Source of the DNA: Acanthopleuribacter pedis
GTDB lineage: Bacteria; Acidobacteriota; Holophagae; Acanthopleuribacterales; Acanthopleuribacteraceae
Assembly: GCF_017377855.1 (NCBI RefSeq)
Contig: NZ_JAFREP010000052.1
Span: 1-50,193, forward strand
Length of the DNA: 50,193 nt
Direction: 5' to 3'
The notes beneath the pieces were generated by a model. That model had not been told where the DNA came from. It was given only the letters and a program-made list of their open reading frames with translations, and searched no databases. Both the position numbers and the translations under genes were made by a program. Shown here piece by piece: positions 16,702-25,044 of this stretch. Each line of letters starts with the position of its first letter. The first letter of the stretch is position 1.

Positions 16702-18486
16702 TCAAATCATACAAACACGCAAGACCTCGTCAAAGGTGGTTTCGCCGGCGATCATCTTACGAATCCCGCATTCCTTCAGCGTTTCCATGCCTTTTTGACG
16801 ACAGGTCTTGCGCAGCATATGGGTATCTTGTTTGGCCATTATGAGTTTGCGGATGGTATCGTCCACATCCAGCAATTCGTAAACGCCGGTGCGGCCGTAC
16901 AAACCGGTGTAACGGCAAACGTGGCAACCCTTGCCGCGGCGAACCTTCAGCGGCTTGCCGGTACGGGTGCGGATATTCAGCACTTTGAGCTGGGCCTGGG
17001 TCAAAATGTCGGATTCAGCGCACTGCAAACACACCTTGCGCACCAACCGCTGGGCCAAAACGCCGAGCAGCGTAGAACCCAACAAAAAGGGTTCGGCTCC
17101 CAAATCGTAGAGGCGCGCGACACTGGCGGCGGCGTCGTTGGTGTGCAAGGTACTGAACACGAGGTGGCCGGTGAGGGCGGCCTGGAGCGCATAGGTGGTG
17201 GTTTCTTCGTCGCGGATCTCGCCCACCATGATGATGTCCGGGTCCTGACGCAAAATAGTGCGCAGGGCGCCGGCGAAACTAAGGTCCAGCAACGGGTTCA
17301 CCAAGACCTGGTTGAAGGGTTCGTACACCATTTCAATCGGGTCTTCGATGGTGGTCACGTTGACCTCGCGCGAGGCGCGCATCTTTAGGGACGAATACAG
17401 CGTGGTAGTTTTACCGCTGCCAGTGGGGCCGGTGACCAGAATCAGGCCGTTGGGTTCGTTGATTTGCCGCTGGAACACGGAGAATTCCTGCTGACGGAAA
17501 CCCAGGTCGAGCAGGTCCTTCATCACGACCTCGGGGTCGAAAATCCGCACCACCATCTTTTCGCCGAAGGCAACGGGCAGAATGTTACAACGCAGCTCCA
17601 CCTCGCGGTTTTTAATTTTGGTTTTGATGCGGCCGTCCTGGGGTTTGCGGCGCTCGGCGATATCCATCCGACCCAGCAGTTTGACACGGGAAATTACGGC
17701 GGCGTGTACCTTGGGCGTCATGGTTTGAATATCGTGCAAAACACCGTCAATACGGAAACGAATCACCGAATGCTCGCGTTTGGGCTCGATGTGAATGTCA
17801 CTCGAACGCTGGTCGTAGGCATACATTAATAAATACTCAACCGCTTTGATCACGTGGGAGTCGGAAGCTTCCAGTTCCCGTTCGCTTTTGAGCTTGACCA
17901 ACTGCTCGAGGTTGCCCAGGTTCACGATGGGGTCGAGATCTTTTTCCGCGCGCTCGACCGACTGACGGAAACCGTAAAACTCGGTCAAAATGCGAATAAT
18001 TTCGTTGCGCGGCGCCACCACCGGCTTGATCTCAAGCCCGGTATTGCGCTTGAGGTTAAACGCCAGTTCCAGATCGAAGGGATCGATCATGGCGGTCACC
18101 AGTTCGTTTTCGTTCTCCACCCGCAAGGGAATCACCAGGTACTTGCGCGCAAAGGGCCGTGAGACGTATTGCTTCAGCAGCTTGGAATCCACGTTAAGGG
18201 GATCGAGGTGGACGAAGGGCACCTGCTTTTTCTCGGCAATAAACTGGGCCAAGGTATCGTCGGTCACGCGTTTTTTGGGGTCGTCCCGAAATTCGGGATA
18301 ATTGAGGACCACATCAATGGGATGGATCGAGTTGATGTTGGCACTGGGACCGGCATAGTTCTCGCGGTTGGAGCGAAACAGGGCCTTGCGTACCTGAGAC
18401 TCCTGTTTCATCAAAAACTCGGCCTTGTCCTGGGCGATGACATGACGCTCGACCAGTAAATTGAGCAAAAACGGTACATCAATCAT
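16702..18486 (-). CDS. PilB/GspE-family secretion/pilus ATPase
   Basis: A 594-residue hexameric ATPase that powers a type IV pilus or type II secretion system from the cytoplasm. The start is set at 18486 because AGGGG precedes it and it gives the usual N-terminus (MIDVPFLLNLLVERHVI); the frame runs 26 codons further upstream. An N-terminal MshEN/GSPII_E_N-like region covers about 1-170. The ATPase core holds Walker A GPTGSGKTT (353-361), the Asp box ITIEDPIE (380 on), Walker B DPDIIMVGEIRD (415-426) and the His box TGHLVFSTLHTND (439-451). A zinc site is made by Cys486/489 and Cys521/524. No other pilus or secretion gene is adjacent, so PilB and GspE cannot be separated here. Confidence 0.9.
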   Translation of the reverse strand: MIDVPFLLNLLVERHVIAQDKAEFLMKQESQVRKALFRSNRENYAGPSANINSIHPIDVVLNYPEFRDDPKKRVTDDTLAQFIAEKKQVPFVHLDPLNVDSKLLKQYVSRPFARKYLVIPLRVENENELVTAMIDPFDLELAFNLKRNTGLEIKPVVAPRNEIIRILTEFYGFRQSVERAEKDLDPIVNLGNLEQLVKLKSERELEASDSHVIKAVEYLLMYAYDQRSSDIHIEPKREHSVIRFRIDGVLHDIQTMTPKVHAAVISRVKLLGRMDIAERRKPQDGRIKTKIKNREVELRCNILPVAFGEKMVVRIFDPEVVMKDLLDLGFRQQEFSVFQRQINEPNGLILVTGPTGSGKTTTLYSSLKMRASREVNVTTIEDPIEMVYEPFNQVLVNPLLDLSFAGALRTILRQDPDIIMVGEIRDEETTTYALQAALTGHLVFSTLHTNDAAASVARLYDLGAEPFLLGSTLLGVLAQRLVRKVCLQCAESDILTQAQLKVLNIRTRTGKPLKVRRGKGCHVCRYTGLYGRTGVYELLDVDDTIRKLIMAKQDTHMLRKTCRQKGMETLKECGIRKMIAGETTFDEVLRVCMI

Positions 18487-18653
18487 AACGGACCCCTGAA
18501 CCGGCGACGGCGCGAACAAGCGGTGTCGCGCGCAAGCCGAAATGGTGTTGTGGCAGGTAGCCAAATTCTACATGGCGGGTAAACACTTGGCGAGCCCGGG
18601 ATGAAACAGACGGCACAGCCGCCGCGGTTTTGTGCGCCGGCTCAACCCTTAGG

Positions 18654-18929
18654 TTAAACCGCGTAAATGACGTGCTCGGAGGCGGAGAACCAAGCGTAAA
18701 CGGCCTCAATTTCCTCAAAAACCTCAATGTGAACGGCCACGGTATAGGCCAAATACTTGCCATTTTTGCTGGGGCGGTGGGTGATCGACTGGAAGTCGAG
18801 GGTACGACCGGCGGCCTCGGACAAGGCATGGGTTAACCCCGACTGATTAATCCCCTCGGGGTTCACAATGATCTTGAAGGTAAAGGGGCCGGGCAATTCG
18901 ACCATATCGCGAAACGTGGGCTGGGACAT
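18654..18929 (-). CDS. DUF493 family protein (YbeD-like)
   Basis: A 91-residue protein matching the DUF493/YbeD family: LPGPFTFKIIVNPEG near the N-terminus, then an ACT-like beta-alpha-beta pattern ending in GKYLAYTVAVHIEVFEEIEAVY. Family members are small, ACT-fold-like and probably regulatory; no reaction is known. GAGGT lies before the ATG. It sits 167 bases upstream of the PilB-like gene on the same strand and could share its transcript, but nothing else links the two. Confidence 0.8.
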   Translation of the reverse strand: MSQPTFRDMVELPGPFTFKIIVNPEGINQSGLTHALSEAAGRTLDFQSITHRPSKNGKYLAYTVAVHIEVFEEIEAVYAWFSASEHVIYAV

Positions 18930-19124
18930 GGGACCTCAAACAGAAAAAAGATGCTGAAAGGGCACGGTTCTAGCCCGCGCCAAACCCTCCCACCTTACCA
19001 CGCGGAAGCGGTGGTCCAGAAAATCCGGCCCCTTTGGCGGGGAAAATCACGCCCTACTCCCTGTTTCGACAAAAAACGCTCGAATGACTAACACAAAATT
19101 TGACAGCGGCAATGTTAAAAAAAG

Positions 19125-19153
19125 TTGACATCAAATGACTCACCTCTCATAAT
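19125..19153 (+). promoter_or_regulatory. Sigma70-type promoter of dnaK
   Basis: TTGACA at 19125-19130, a 17-base spacer, and CATAAT at 19148-19153, about 40 bases before the dnaK start. This is a near-consensus housekeeping promoter. A second TTGACA is at 19100-19105 without a clear -10. I see neither a CIRCE inverted repeat nor a convincing HspR (HAIR) box nearby, although an HspR-like gene lies downstream. Confidence 0.75.
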
Positions 19154-19199
19154 GACCCCTGTCATAGCAAACTCGCGTTTTCGCAAGGGAGGAAACCCT

Positions 19200-21101
19200 A
19201 TGGGTAAGATTATCGGGATCGACCTCGGCACAACCAACTCGGTTGTCGCTGTTATGGAAGGTAAAGAACCCCAAATTATCACCAACGCCGAGGGGCAGCG
19301 TACCACCCCGTCCGTCGTCGGTTTTTCAAAAAGCGGTGAGCGTTTGGTCGGCCAAGTCGCCAAACGCCAAGCCGTCACCAACCCCACCGCCACGATTTAT
19401 TCAGCCAAGCGGTTCATGGGTAAAAAATTCAGCGAGATCTCCGGTGAAGCGGAACGCATGCCGTACGAAGTGGTTTCCGGCTCGAACGGCGACGCCCGCA
19501 TCCGACTCTCCGAAAAAGACATGTCCCCACCCGAAATTTCAGCCATGGTGCTCCAGAAATTGAAGCAAGCGGCCGAAAGCTACCTCGGCGAAGAGGTCAC
19601 CGAGGCCGTGATCACGGTTCCCGCGTACTTCAACGACGCCGAACGTCAAGCCACCAAGGACGCCGGCAAAATCGCGGGCCTGGATGTCAAACGCATCATC
19701 AACGAACCGACCGCGGCCGCGCTGGCCTACGGCCTCGACAAAAAGTCTGATGAAACCATCGCGGTTTTTGACTTCGGCGGCGGTACCTTCGATATCTCGA
19801 TCCTCGAAGTCGGCGAAGGTGTTGTCGAGGTTAAATCCACCAACGGCGACGTTCACCTGGGTGGTGACAACATCGATGAAGTCCTGATCACCTGGATTCT
19901 CGACGAGTTCAAGAAAGATCAGGGCATCGACCTCTCCAAGGACAAAATGGCGCTGCAGCGCCTGAAAGAAGCGGCAGAAAAAGCCAAAATCGAACTGTCC
20001 AGCACCCAGAGCACCGAAATCAATCTGCCGTTCATCACGGCCGACGCGGACGGTCCCAAGCACTTGAACCTGAACCTCAGCCGCTCCAAGTTTGAAGCGC
20101 TGATCGACGATTTGGTCAAACGTTTGTTCACGCCTTGCGAAAACGCGCTGCGCGACGCGGGCGTCAAGGCATCCGACATCGACGAGGTCGTTCTGGTTGG
20201 TGGTTCAACTCGGATTCCCAAGGTTGTTGAAAAGGTTACCGAATTCTTCGGCAAAGCGCCCCACCAAGGGGTGAACCCCGACGAGGTTGTCGCCATCGGC
20301 GCCTCGATCCAGGGCGGTGTTTTGGCCGGCGACGTTAAGGACCTGCTCCTGCTCGATGTGACCCCGCTGAGCCTGGGTATCGAAACCATGGGCGGCGTGG
20401 CCACGGTTCTGATCGAACGCAACACCACCATCCCCACCAAAAAGGACGAGGTTTTCTCGACCGCGGAAGACAACCAAACCCAGGTTGAAATCGTGGTTTT
20501 CCAAGGTGAGCGCCCCATGGCCCGCCAGAACAAAATCCTCGGTACCTTCAGCTTGATGGGCATCCCGCCCGCACCACGCGGCGTTCCCAAAATCAAGGTC
20601 ATCTTCGACATCGACGCCAACGGCATCTTGCACGTGACCGCCAAAGACGAGGGCACCGGTAAAAAACAAGACATCCGCATCAAAGACTCCAGCGGTCTGA
20701 CCGATGAGGAAATTGACCGCATGGTTTCCGAGGCGGAAGCCAACTCCGACTCCGACACCAAAGCCAAAGCACTGGCCGAGAGCCGCAACAAGCTGGACTC
20801 TTTGGTATGGCAGACGGAGAAAAACGTCGAAGAAAACAAAGACAAAATGGAGCCGGCCGACCGCGAGGCGATCACCAAAGAATTGGAAGACGCCAAAGCG
20901 AAGCTGAAATCCGAAAACCCCGAGGAATTGGACGCCGCCGCCGAGAAATTGATGGCAGCCGTTCAAGCCTGGAGCCAAAAGCTTTACAGCCAAGAGGGCG
21001 GTGACCAAGGTCAAGCCGGCCCCCAGAACCCACCTCCCGGCGGCGGCAAACAACAAAAAGCCGACGACGACGGTGTGATCGACGCGGAAGTGGTTGATTA
21101 A
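19200..21101 (+). CDS. dnaK: Molecular chaperone DnaK (Hsp70)
   Basis: A 633-residue Hsp70. It binds exposed hydrophobic peptides in an ATP-driven cycle with DnaJ and GrpE in the cytoplasm. The ATG at 19200 follows GGGAGG and starts the canonical MGKIIGIDLGTTNSVVAV. Other signatures are FGGGTFDISILEVG, VLVGGSTRIPKV, the interdomain linker region DLLLLDVTPLSLG and the C-terminal DDDGVIDAEVVD. The length is normal. A strong terminator follows, so dnaJ, 600 bases downstream, is likely expressed mainly from its own promoter. No grpE is present between dnaK and dnaJ. Confidence 0.97.
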   Translation: MGKIIGIDLGTTNSVVAVMEGKEPQIITNAEGQRTTPSVVGFSKSGERLVGQVAKRQAVTNPTATIYSAKRFMGKKFSEISGEAERMPYEVVSGSNGDARIRLSEKDMSPPEISAMVLQKLKQAAESYLGEEVTEAVITVPAYFNDAERQATKDAGKIAGLDVKRIINEPTAAALAYGLDKKSDETIAVFDFGGGTFDISILEVGEGVVEVKSTNGDVHLGGDNIDEVLITWILDEFKKDQGIDLSKDKMALQRLKEAAEKAKIELSSTQSTEINLPFITADADGPKHLNLNLSRSKFEALIDDLVKRLFTPCENALRDAGVKASDIDEVVLVGGSTRIPKVVEKVTEFFGKAPHQGVNPDEVVAIGASIQGGVLAGDVKDLLLLDVTPLSLGIETMGGVATVLIERNTTIPTKKDEVFSTAEDNQTQVEIVVFQGERPMARQNKILGTFSLMGIPPAPRGVPKIKVIFDIDANGILHVTAKDEGTGKKQDIRIKDSSGLTDEEIDRMVSEAEANSDSDTKAKALAESRNKLDSLVWQTEKNVEENKDKMEPADREAITKELEDAKAKLKSENPEELDAAAEKLMAAVQAWSQKLYSQEGGDQGQAGPQNPPPGGGKQQKADDDGVIDAEVVD

Positions 21102-21132
21102 TTCATAAAAACGCTTGCGTTTAACACCCGAG

Positions 21133-21158
21133 GGGAGGCTTTACCGCCTCCCTTTTTT
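21133..21158 (+). terminator. Rho-independent terminator after dnaK
   Basis: Stem GGGAGGC (21133-21139) with GCCTCCC (21146-21152), a 6-base loop, then TTTTTT. It lies about 30 bases past the dnaK stop. Confidence 0.92.
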
Positions 21159-21170
21159 GGTGACAAGCGC

Positions 21171-21370
21171 GCTAACCCGCATACCTCACTAGGAATTCTG
21201 CTACGGGGCAACCCATGCGATTGCGAGCGGTCGGCCTTCCGCATTACTCGGTCGAGCCACCTTCGCCTCAGCTGCTAGGCCGAGCGGTCGGCCCCGCGAA
21301 AGGTCGTCATCTTCGTACTCACAAGACGTTCAGCTTCTCGCGACGAATCCTTGTGAGAAATGCGGGCTAA
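21171..21370. repeat. TA-ended MITE-like repeat, copy B
   Basis: About 200 bases, starting GCTAACCCGCATACCTCAC and ending TTGTGAGAAATGCGGGCTAA, so the two ends are imperfect inverted repeats. It matches the reverse complement of the copy at 36810-36991 along most of its length (GGAATTCTGCTACG, CCATGCGATT, ACTCGGTCGAGCC, GCTTCTCGCGACGAATCC). It encodes no recognisable protein. It sits in the gap between the dnaK terminator and dnaJ. Confidence 0.8.
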
Positions 21371-21701
21371 ATTCAACTTTGGCGTGAAGAAAACACGCGA
21401 TTCACCCGTTAACCAAGCAGGGTTTGTTTTAACGAAACCCACGCCGATTTCCCGACTTGCACCCTTCCACCGTTTTCTTTTCCAATTCCAGCGATTTCGG
21501 TATGATGGGCCTTGCAAGTCCCCGCCTTTCTTCAACCTGAACCTTCAGGTTCAAACTGCCGCCCACGCCCAAAGCGTGGCCGGCGACGGACAGCCCCAAG
21601 GCGGGCAACGACGGTCCCTTTACCCGAGGCAATGCGCGAGGCGCGGCCTGGGTTTTAAAACGCGCCCGCGGGCGCGTATCGCAGCTTCGTTCAGGTGGCA
21701 T
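21371..21701 (+). other. Leader region of dnaJ with hairpins
   Basis: The reading frame of dnaJ stays open through this region, but the translated sequence is not DnaJ-like and I treat it as non-coding. Visible structure includes a stem AACCTGAA-CC-TTCAGGTT around 21535-21553 and the palindrome GCGCCCGCGGGCGC just before the start. The dnaJ promoter should lie here; I could not pick a convincing -35/-10 pair. Confidence 0.4.
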
Positions 21702-22859
21702 ATGGCTGAGGACTTATACAAAGTTTTGGGTGTGAAGCGCGGAGCTTCAGCAGCCGAAATCAAAAAAGCATACCGGCGTTTGGCCCGTAAGTACCATCCC
21801 GACTTCAACGCGGGCAACAAGACAGCGGAGACCAAATTCAAAGCCATTTCCGAAGCTTACGAAGTATTAAGCGACGAGCAAAAGCGCAAGAATTACGACC
21901 TTTACGGCTCGGCGACCCCACCCACGGGCGGCCCCGGCGGCTCCGGCCCCTACGGAAAACAGTGGGGCGGCATGGGCGATTTTAATTTCCAGGGATTCGA
22001 TTTCAGCTCGGGCGGCGGCCAGGGTGGCGGCAAACAGGATTTCAGCGAAATCTTTTCCGATTTATTCCGCGGCGCCCGCAACGAACAACAGAGCACCACG
22101 CGCGGCCCCCAACGCGGCCAGGACATTCAGCACAGCATCACCCTGACCTTCATGGAAGCGATCAAAGGCATGACCATGAATTTCAAAATCGACCGCTCGA
22201 TGGTGTGTACATCGTGTAAAGGCTTTCGCCAGGTAAAGACCGGCAAAAAAACCACCTGCACCAATTGCGGCGGCAACGGCAAACAGAAGTTGCGCCAGGG
22301 TAATATGGTGTTCGAGACGCCGTGTCGCTCTTGCGACGGCCGCGGTTATTTCGACAGCAAGTCCTGCGACAATTGCGATGGCGCGGGACGGCGTCCCCTG
22401 GCGGAGAAAATCAAAGTCAACATCCCCCCCGGCGTGGGCAACGGCACGCGGGTGCGGGTCCCCAGCAAGGGGGAGGCGGGGCTGTTCGGCGGACCCGAGG
22501 GTGATTTGTTCATCATCACCAAGGTGGATGAGCACGAATTTTTCGAGCGCAAAGGTGAAAACCTTTACTGTCAGGTACCTATAAGTTTTGTGGAAGCGAC
22601 CTTGGGCGCCAAGGTCCAGGTTCCCACCATCGACGGCTCAGCCACGATTAAAATTCCGCCCGGCACCCAAACCGGCCAAAAATTCCGCATTCGCGGCAAA
22701 GGCGTTCCCGCCCTGCGCGGCGAGCAAACGGGCGACCAATTTGTGGAAGTGCGCGTGCAAGTCCCGCGTTTGCGCGACGAACGCTCGAAGGAATTGCTGC
22801 GCGAATTTGAAACCCTAAACCCGGAGAACCCGCGGGAAAACCTCCATGTCAGCCAATAG
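21702..22859 (+). CDS. dnaJ: Molecular chaperone DnaJ (Hsp40)
   Basis: A 385-residue class A J-protein, the co-chaperone that stimulates DnaK ATPase and hands over substrates. The start at 21702 gives MAEDLYKVLGVKRGAS; the much longer open frame upstream is not conserved-looking. The J domain (1-70) has the HPD motif in KYHPDF. A Gly-rich linker runs to about residue 130. The zinc-binding region has four repeats: CTSCKGF, CTNCGGNG, CRSCDGRG and CDNCDGAG. The first lacks the final Gly of CxxCxGxG. The C-terminal beta domains contain VNIPPGVGNGTRVRVPSKGE and IKIPPGTQTGQKFRIRGKG. It precedes the HspR-like gene by 100 bases on the same strand. Confidence 0.95.
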   Translation: MAEDLYKVLGVKRGASAAEIKKAYRRLARKYHPDFNAGNKTAETKFKAISEAYEVLSDEQKRKNYDLYGSATPPTGGPGGSGPYGKQWGGMGDFNFQGFDFSSGGGQGGGKQDFSEIFSDLFRGARNEQQSTTRGPQRGQDIQHSITLTFMEAIKGMTMNFKIDRSMVCTSCKGFRQVKTGKKTTCTNCGGNGKQKLRQGNMVFETPCRSCDGRGYFDSKSCDNCDGAGRRPLAEKIKVNIPPGVGNGTRVRVPSKGEAGLFGGPEGDLFIITKVDEHEFFERKGENLYCQVPISFVEATLGAKVQVPTIDGSATIKIPPGTQTGQKFRIRGKGVPALRGEQTGDQFVEVRVQVPRLRDERSKELLREFETLNPENPRENLHVSQ

Positions 22860-22959
22860 GCGGACGTGTTATGGTTAACAGAAACAGAAACCGACCGGGG
22901 CGGTTTCCCGCGCCGGCCCAAATCCTGAATTGATCGGCATTGAGTGAGGCTTTTTTTCC

Positions 22960-23379
22960 ATGCGAGGAAGAAAAACACAACAACCCGGCTACTTTTCAAT
23001 TAGTGTGGTTGCAAAAACCTATGGGATTCACCCTCAGACCCTGCGCATGTACGAACGCGAGGGTTTGCTCTGTCCCTCGCGCACCGAGGGCAACACGCGG
23101 CTTTATTCGCAAGAAGACATTGACCGCCTGGAGCAGATTCTCAATTTGACACGAGATCTTGGTTTGAACCTGGCCGGTGTGGACATGGTGTTCAAGTTAC
23201 GTGAACAAATGGAAAAAATGCAGATGGATGTGAACGAATTACTACGCGCATTCCGCCAAGTCATGATAGAAACGTTGGATGACGGTGAAACAAAATACAA
23301 AAACTCTCTGGTCCGCGTCTCGCCCAAAACGCAGGTGATTCGCTTGGACGAAGCGGTGGCCGACCACCCTAAGGAGTAG
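22960..23379 (+). CDS. hspR: HspR-like MerR-family regulator
   Basis: A 139-residue DNA-binding protein. After a short basic tail comes the MerR-type winged helix: YFSISVVAKTYGIHPQTLRMYEREGLLCPSRTEGNTRLYSQEDIDRL (shown in the residues from about 11 to 57), then LTRDLGLNLAGVDMVFKLREQMEKM, a coiled dimerisation helix. The GIHPQTLRMYEREGLL and GLNLAGV signatures are those of HspR, the repressor of dnaK operons in actinobacteria, which uses DnaK as corepressor. Its position after dnaJ supports that reading. No HAIR-type operator was found at dnaK, so its targets here are uncertain. Five bases separate its stop from the sigma gene, so the two are almost certainly co-translated. Confidence 0.82.
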   Translation: MRGRKTQQPGYFSISVVAKTYGIHPQTLRMYEREGLLCPSRTEGNTRLYSQEDIDRLEQILNLTRDLGLNLAGVDMVFKLREQMEKMQMDVNELLRAFRQVMIETLDDGETKYKNSLVRVSPKTQVIRLDEAVADHPKE

Positions 23380-23383
23380 GCAC

Positions 23384-24238
23384 GTGGCTGAGTTGTCTGA
23401 CGACCATCAAGTCTCGACCGAAAATCTCAATTGGTACTTGCAAGAGATTTCCAAGATCCCGCAACTCACGCCGGACCAGGAAAAGGAACTGGGTTACCGC
23501 ATCCAACAGGGCGATCAAGAAGCGCTAAAAAAAATGGTCGAATCGAACCTGCGTTTCGTCGTCAGTATCTGCAAAAAGTACCGCGGCCTGGGCCTATCCT
23601 TTTTGGACCTTATGAACGAGGGCAACATCGGCTTAATCGAAGCGGCCAAACGCTTCGACCCTGAAAAAGGGGTCAAATTCATCACCTACGCGGTGTGGTG
23701 GATTCGCCAGGCGATTATTCACGCCTTGGCCAAGCACAGCGGCGCCTTTCGCCTGCCTCAAAAACAAGCGAATCTGATGTACCAGCTCAGCAAAAAGTAC
23801 AACCAGCTCAACATGAAGCTGGAGCGCAAGCCGACGCTGGAAGAGCTGGCGGCCGAACTGGAAATCACGGTGGCCGAGGTAGAGCAATTGCTGCAGGTCA
23901 GCGGCGACAACATTTCTTTAAGCGAGAGCCTCGACGACAACAGCGATTTCCAATTACTGGACAAATTGAGCCAAGACACCGAGTTAGGTGCCGACGAGCA
24001 CTTGTTGCAGGAAGCTTTTGAGAGCCAGGTGCGGGATATTCTGCGGGATTTGGATAAAAAAGAGGCCTTGGTGATCAACCTGCGGTTCGGGTTGGAAGGC
24101 AAGGAACCGATGACCCTGAAGGAAATCGGCCAAATGCTCAATCTTTCGCGCGAGCGCATCCGCCAGATCGAAGCCGTCGCGCTCAAGAAACTGCGCAAAA
24201 ACAACGCCATCCAAGAGCTGCGCGGCTACCTGACCTAG
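23384..24238 (+). CDS. Sigma-70 family RNA polymerase sigma factor (RpoD/RpoS-like, no region 1.1)
   Basis: A 284-residue sigma factor. Region 1.2 is at the N-terminus (LNWYLQEISKIPQLTPDQEKEL), region 2 includes NLRFVVSICKKYRGLGLSFLDLMNEGNIGLIEAAKRFD and KFITYAVWWIRQAI (residues about 65-125), region 3 follows, and region 4 ends MTLKEIGQMLNLSRERIRQIEAVALKKLR. It lacks the acidic region 1.1 and most of the non-conserved insert, so it looks like a group 2 sigma or an alternative heat-shock sigma rather than the main RpoD. The start is GTG at 23384, with AAGGAG overlapping the stop of the HspR-like gene. Its place directly after hspR suggests control by heat shock. A GTCGG...CCGAC stem at 24238-24260 follows the stop without a U-tract. 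Confidence 0.9.
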   Translation: MAELSDDHQVSTENLNWYLQEISKIPQLTPDQEKELGYRIQQGDQEALKKMVESNLRFVVSICKKYRGLGLSFLDLMNEGNIGLIEAAKRFDPEKGVKFITYAVWWIRQAIIHALAKHSGAFRLPQKQANLMYQLSKKYNQLNMKLERKPTLEELAAELEITVAEVEQLLQVSGDNISLSESLDDNSDFQLLDKLSQDTELGADEHLLQEAFESQVRDILRDLDKKEALVINLRFGLEGKEPMTLKEIGQMLNLSRERIRQIEAVALKKLRKNNAIQELRGYLT

Positions 24239-24352
24239 TCGGGGTTGGAGTAACACCGACAGGGAAAATACCCGGTTGATGCACCGCTTGGATCGCGCTG
24301 ATCCGGTGTCATGTCTGCTTGGCGCGCGCTAACCCCGCGCAACCCCTGTTTG

Positions 24353-24640
24353 GACGTGGGTTGATCCGGCGAACCCCTGTGTGGGCGTGGGTTGATCCGA
24401 CCCAACCCCTGTGTGGGCGTGGGCTGATCCGACCTAACCCCTGTTTGGGCGTGGGTTGATCCGGCGAACCCCTGCGTGGGCGTGGGTTGATCCGACCCAA
24501 CCCCTGTTTGGGCGTGGGTTGATCCGGCGCAACCCATGAGTGGGCGTGGGCTGATCCGGTGCAACCCCTGCGTGGGCGCGGGTTGATCCGGTGCAACCCC
24601 TGTTTGGGCATGGGTTGATCCGGCGAACCCCAATGGGGTT
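24353..24640. repeat. Tandem array of nine 31/32-base units
   Basis: Nine imperfect units with the core GGGTTGATCCG; the starts of TTGATCC/CTGATCC fall at 24361, 24392, 24424, 24456, 24487, 24519, 24551, 24583 and 24615. Unit lengths of 31 and 32 are not multiples of three, so no protein frame is kept. There are no unique spacers, so it is not a CRISPR. The last unit runs into the structured element at 24611. A single related unit borders the other copy of that element near 37130-37160. Confidence 0.9.
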
Positions 24641-24889
24641 CGCACACCGCAACGCGGGGACCCCAATTGATTTAAACGGTGAGGCAGAGCCGAACAACAT
24701 TTGGTTACGCTGAAGGCGTTTCGGATTTCAGCCCTGGGTAAACGGTTGTGGAACAACCGTTTACCCAGGGTCCCCGGGGGTTCCCGTCGTGCAGGCCGCT
24801 GAAGGCGCCGGCCGAACAACAACCAACCGAATCCCTCTGGATCATCGGCCGCGGAAAACGACGCTTCCCCGACGGGTTGCCGCTCCAAT
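24611..24889 (+). repeat. Multi-hairpin element, part X, copy 1 (candidate structured RNA)
   Basis: A chain of stems: GAACCCC-AAT-GGGGTTC, CCGC-AAC-GCGG, GGC-AGA-GCC (24683-24691), ACGCT-GAA-GGCGT (24707-24719) and a perfect 18-bp stem (24732-24749 with 24753-24770, loop GGA). These are followed by AGGCCGCTGAAGGCGCC. All recur in order on the minus strand at 37160-36750, with paired changes that keep the stems. No open frame is conserved. It lies just after the sigma-factor gene, on the same strand. Confidence 0.75.
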
Positions 24890-25000
24890 CAATACGGCCA
24901 TTTCAATACGGCCATTTCAATACGGCCATTTCAATACGGCCATTTCAATACGGCCATTTCAATACGGCCATTTCAATACGGCCATTTCAATACGGCCATT
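24890..25000. repeat. 14-base tandem repeat, eight copies
   Basis: CAATACGGCCATTT repeated eight times with no visible change; the last copy lacks one base. The period is not a multiple of three and no gene spans it. It sits between parts X and Y of the multi-hairpin element and is absent from the other copy of that element. Confidence 0.95.
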
Positions 25001-25044
25001 GATGGATGGTTTGTTGGTTGACGCGTTCCTCCTCATGGGCATTG

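Noticed and set aside
19080..19199. CIRCE or HAIR operator upstream of dnaK
   Set aside because: No TTAGCACTC/GAGTGCTAA and no CTTGAGT/ACTCAAG inverted repeat could be found in either strand.
24353..24640. CRISPR array
   Set aside because: The units are contiguous with no unique spacers, and no cas gene is nearby.
24235..24888. A 217-codon frame across the 31/32-base repeats on the minus strand
   Set aside because: The unit length breaks the frame from unit to unit; the product is an irregular mix of PRP/DQP strings with no start signal.
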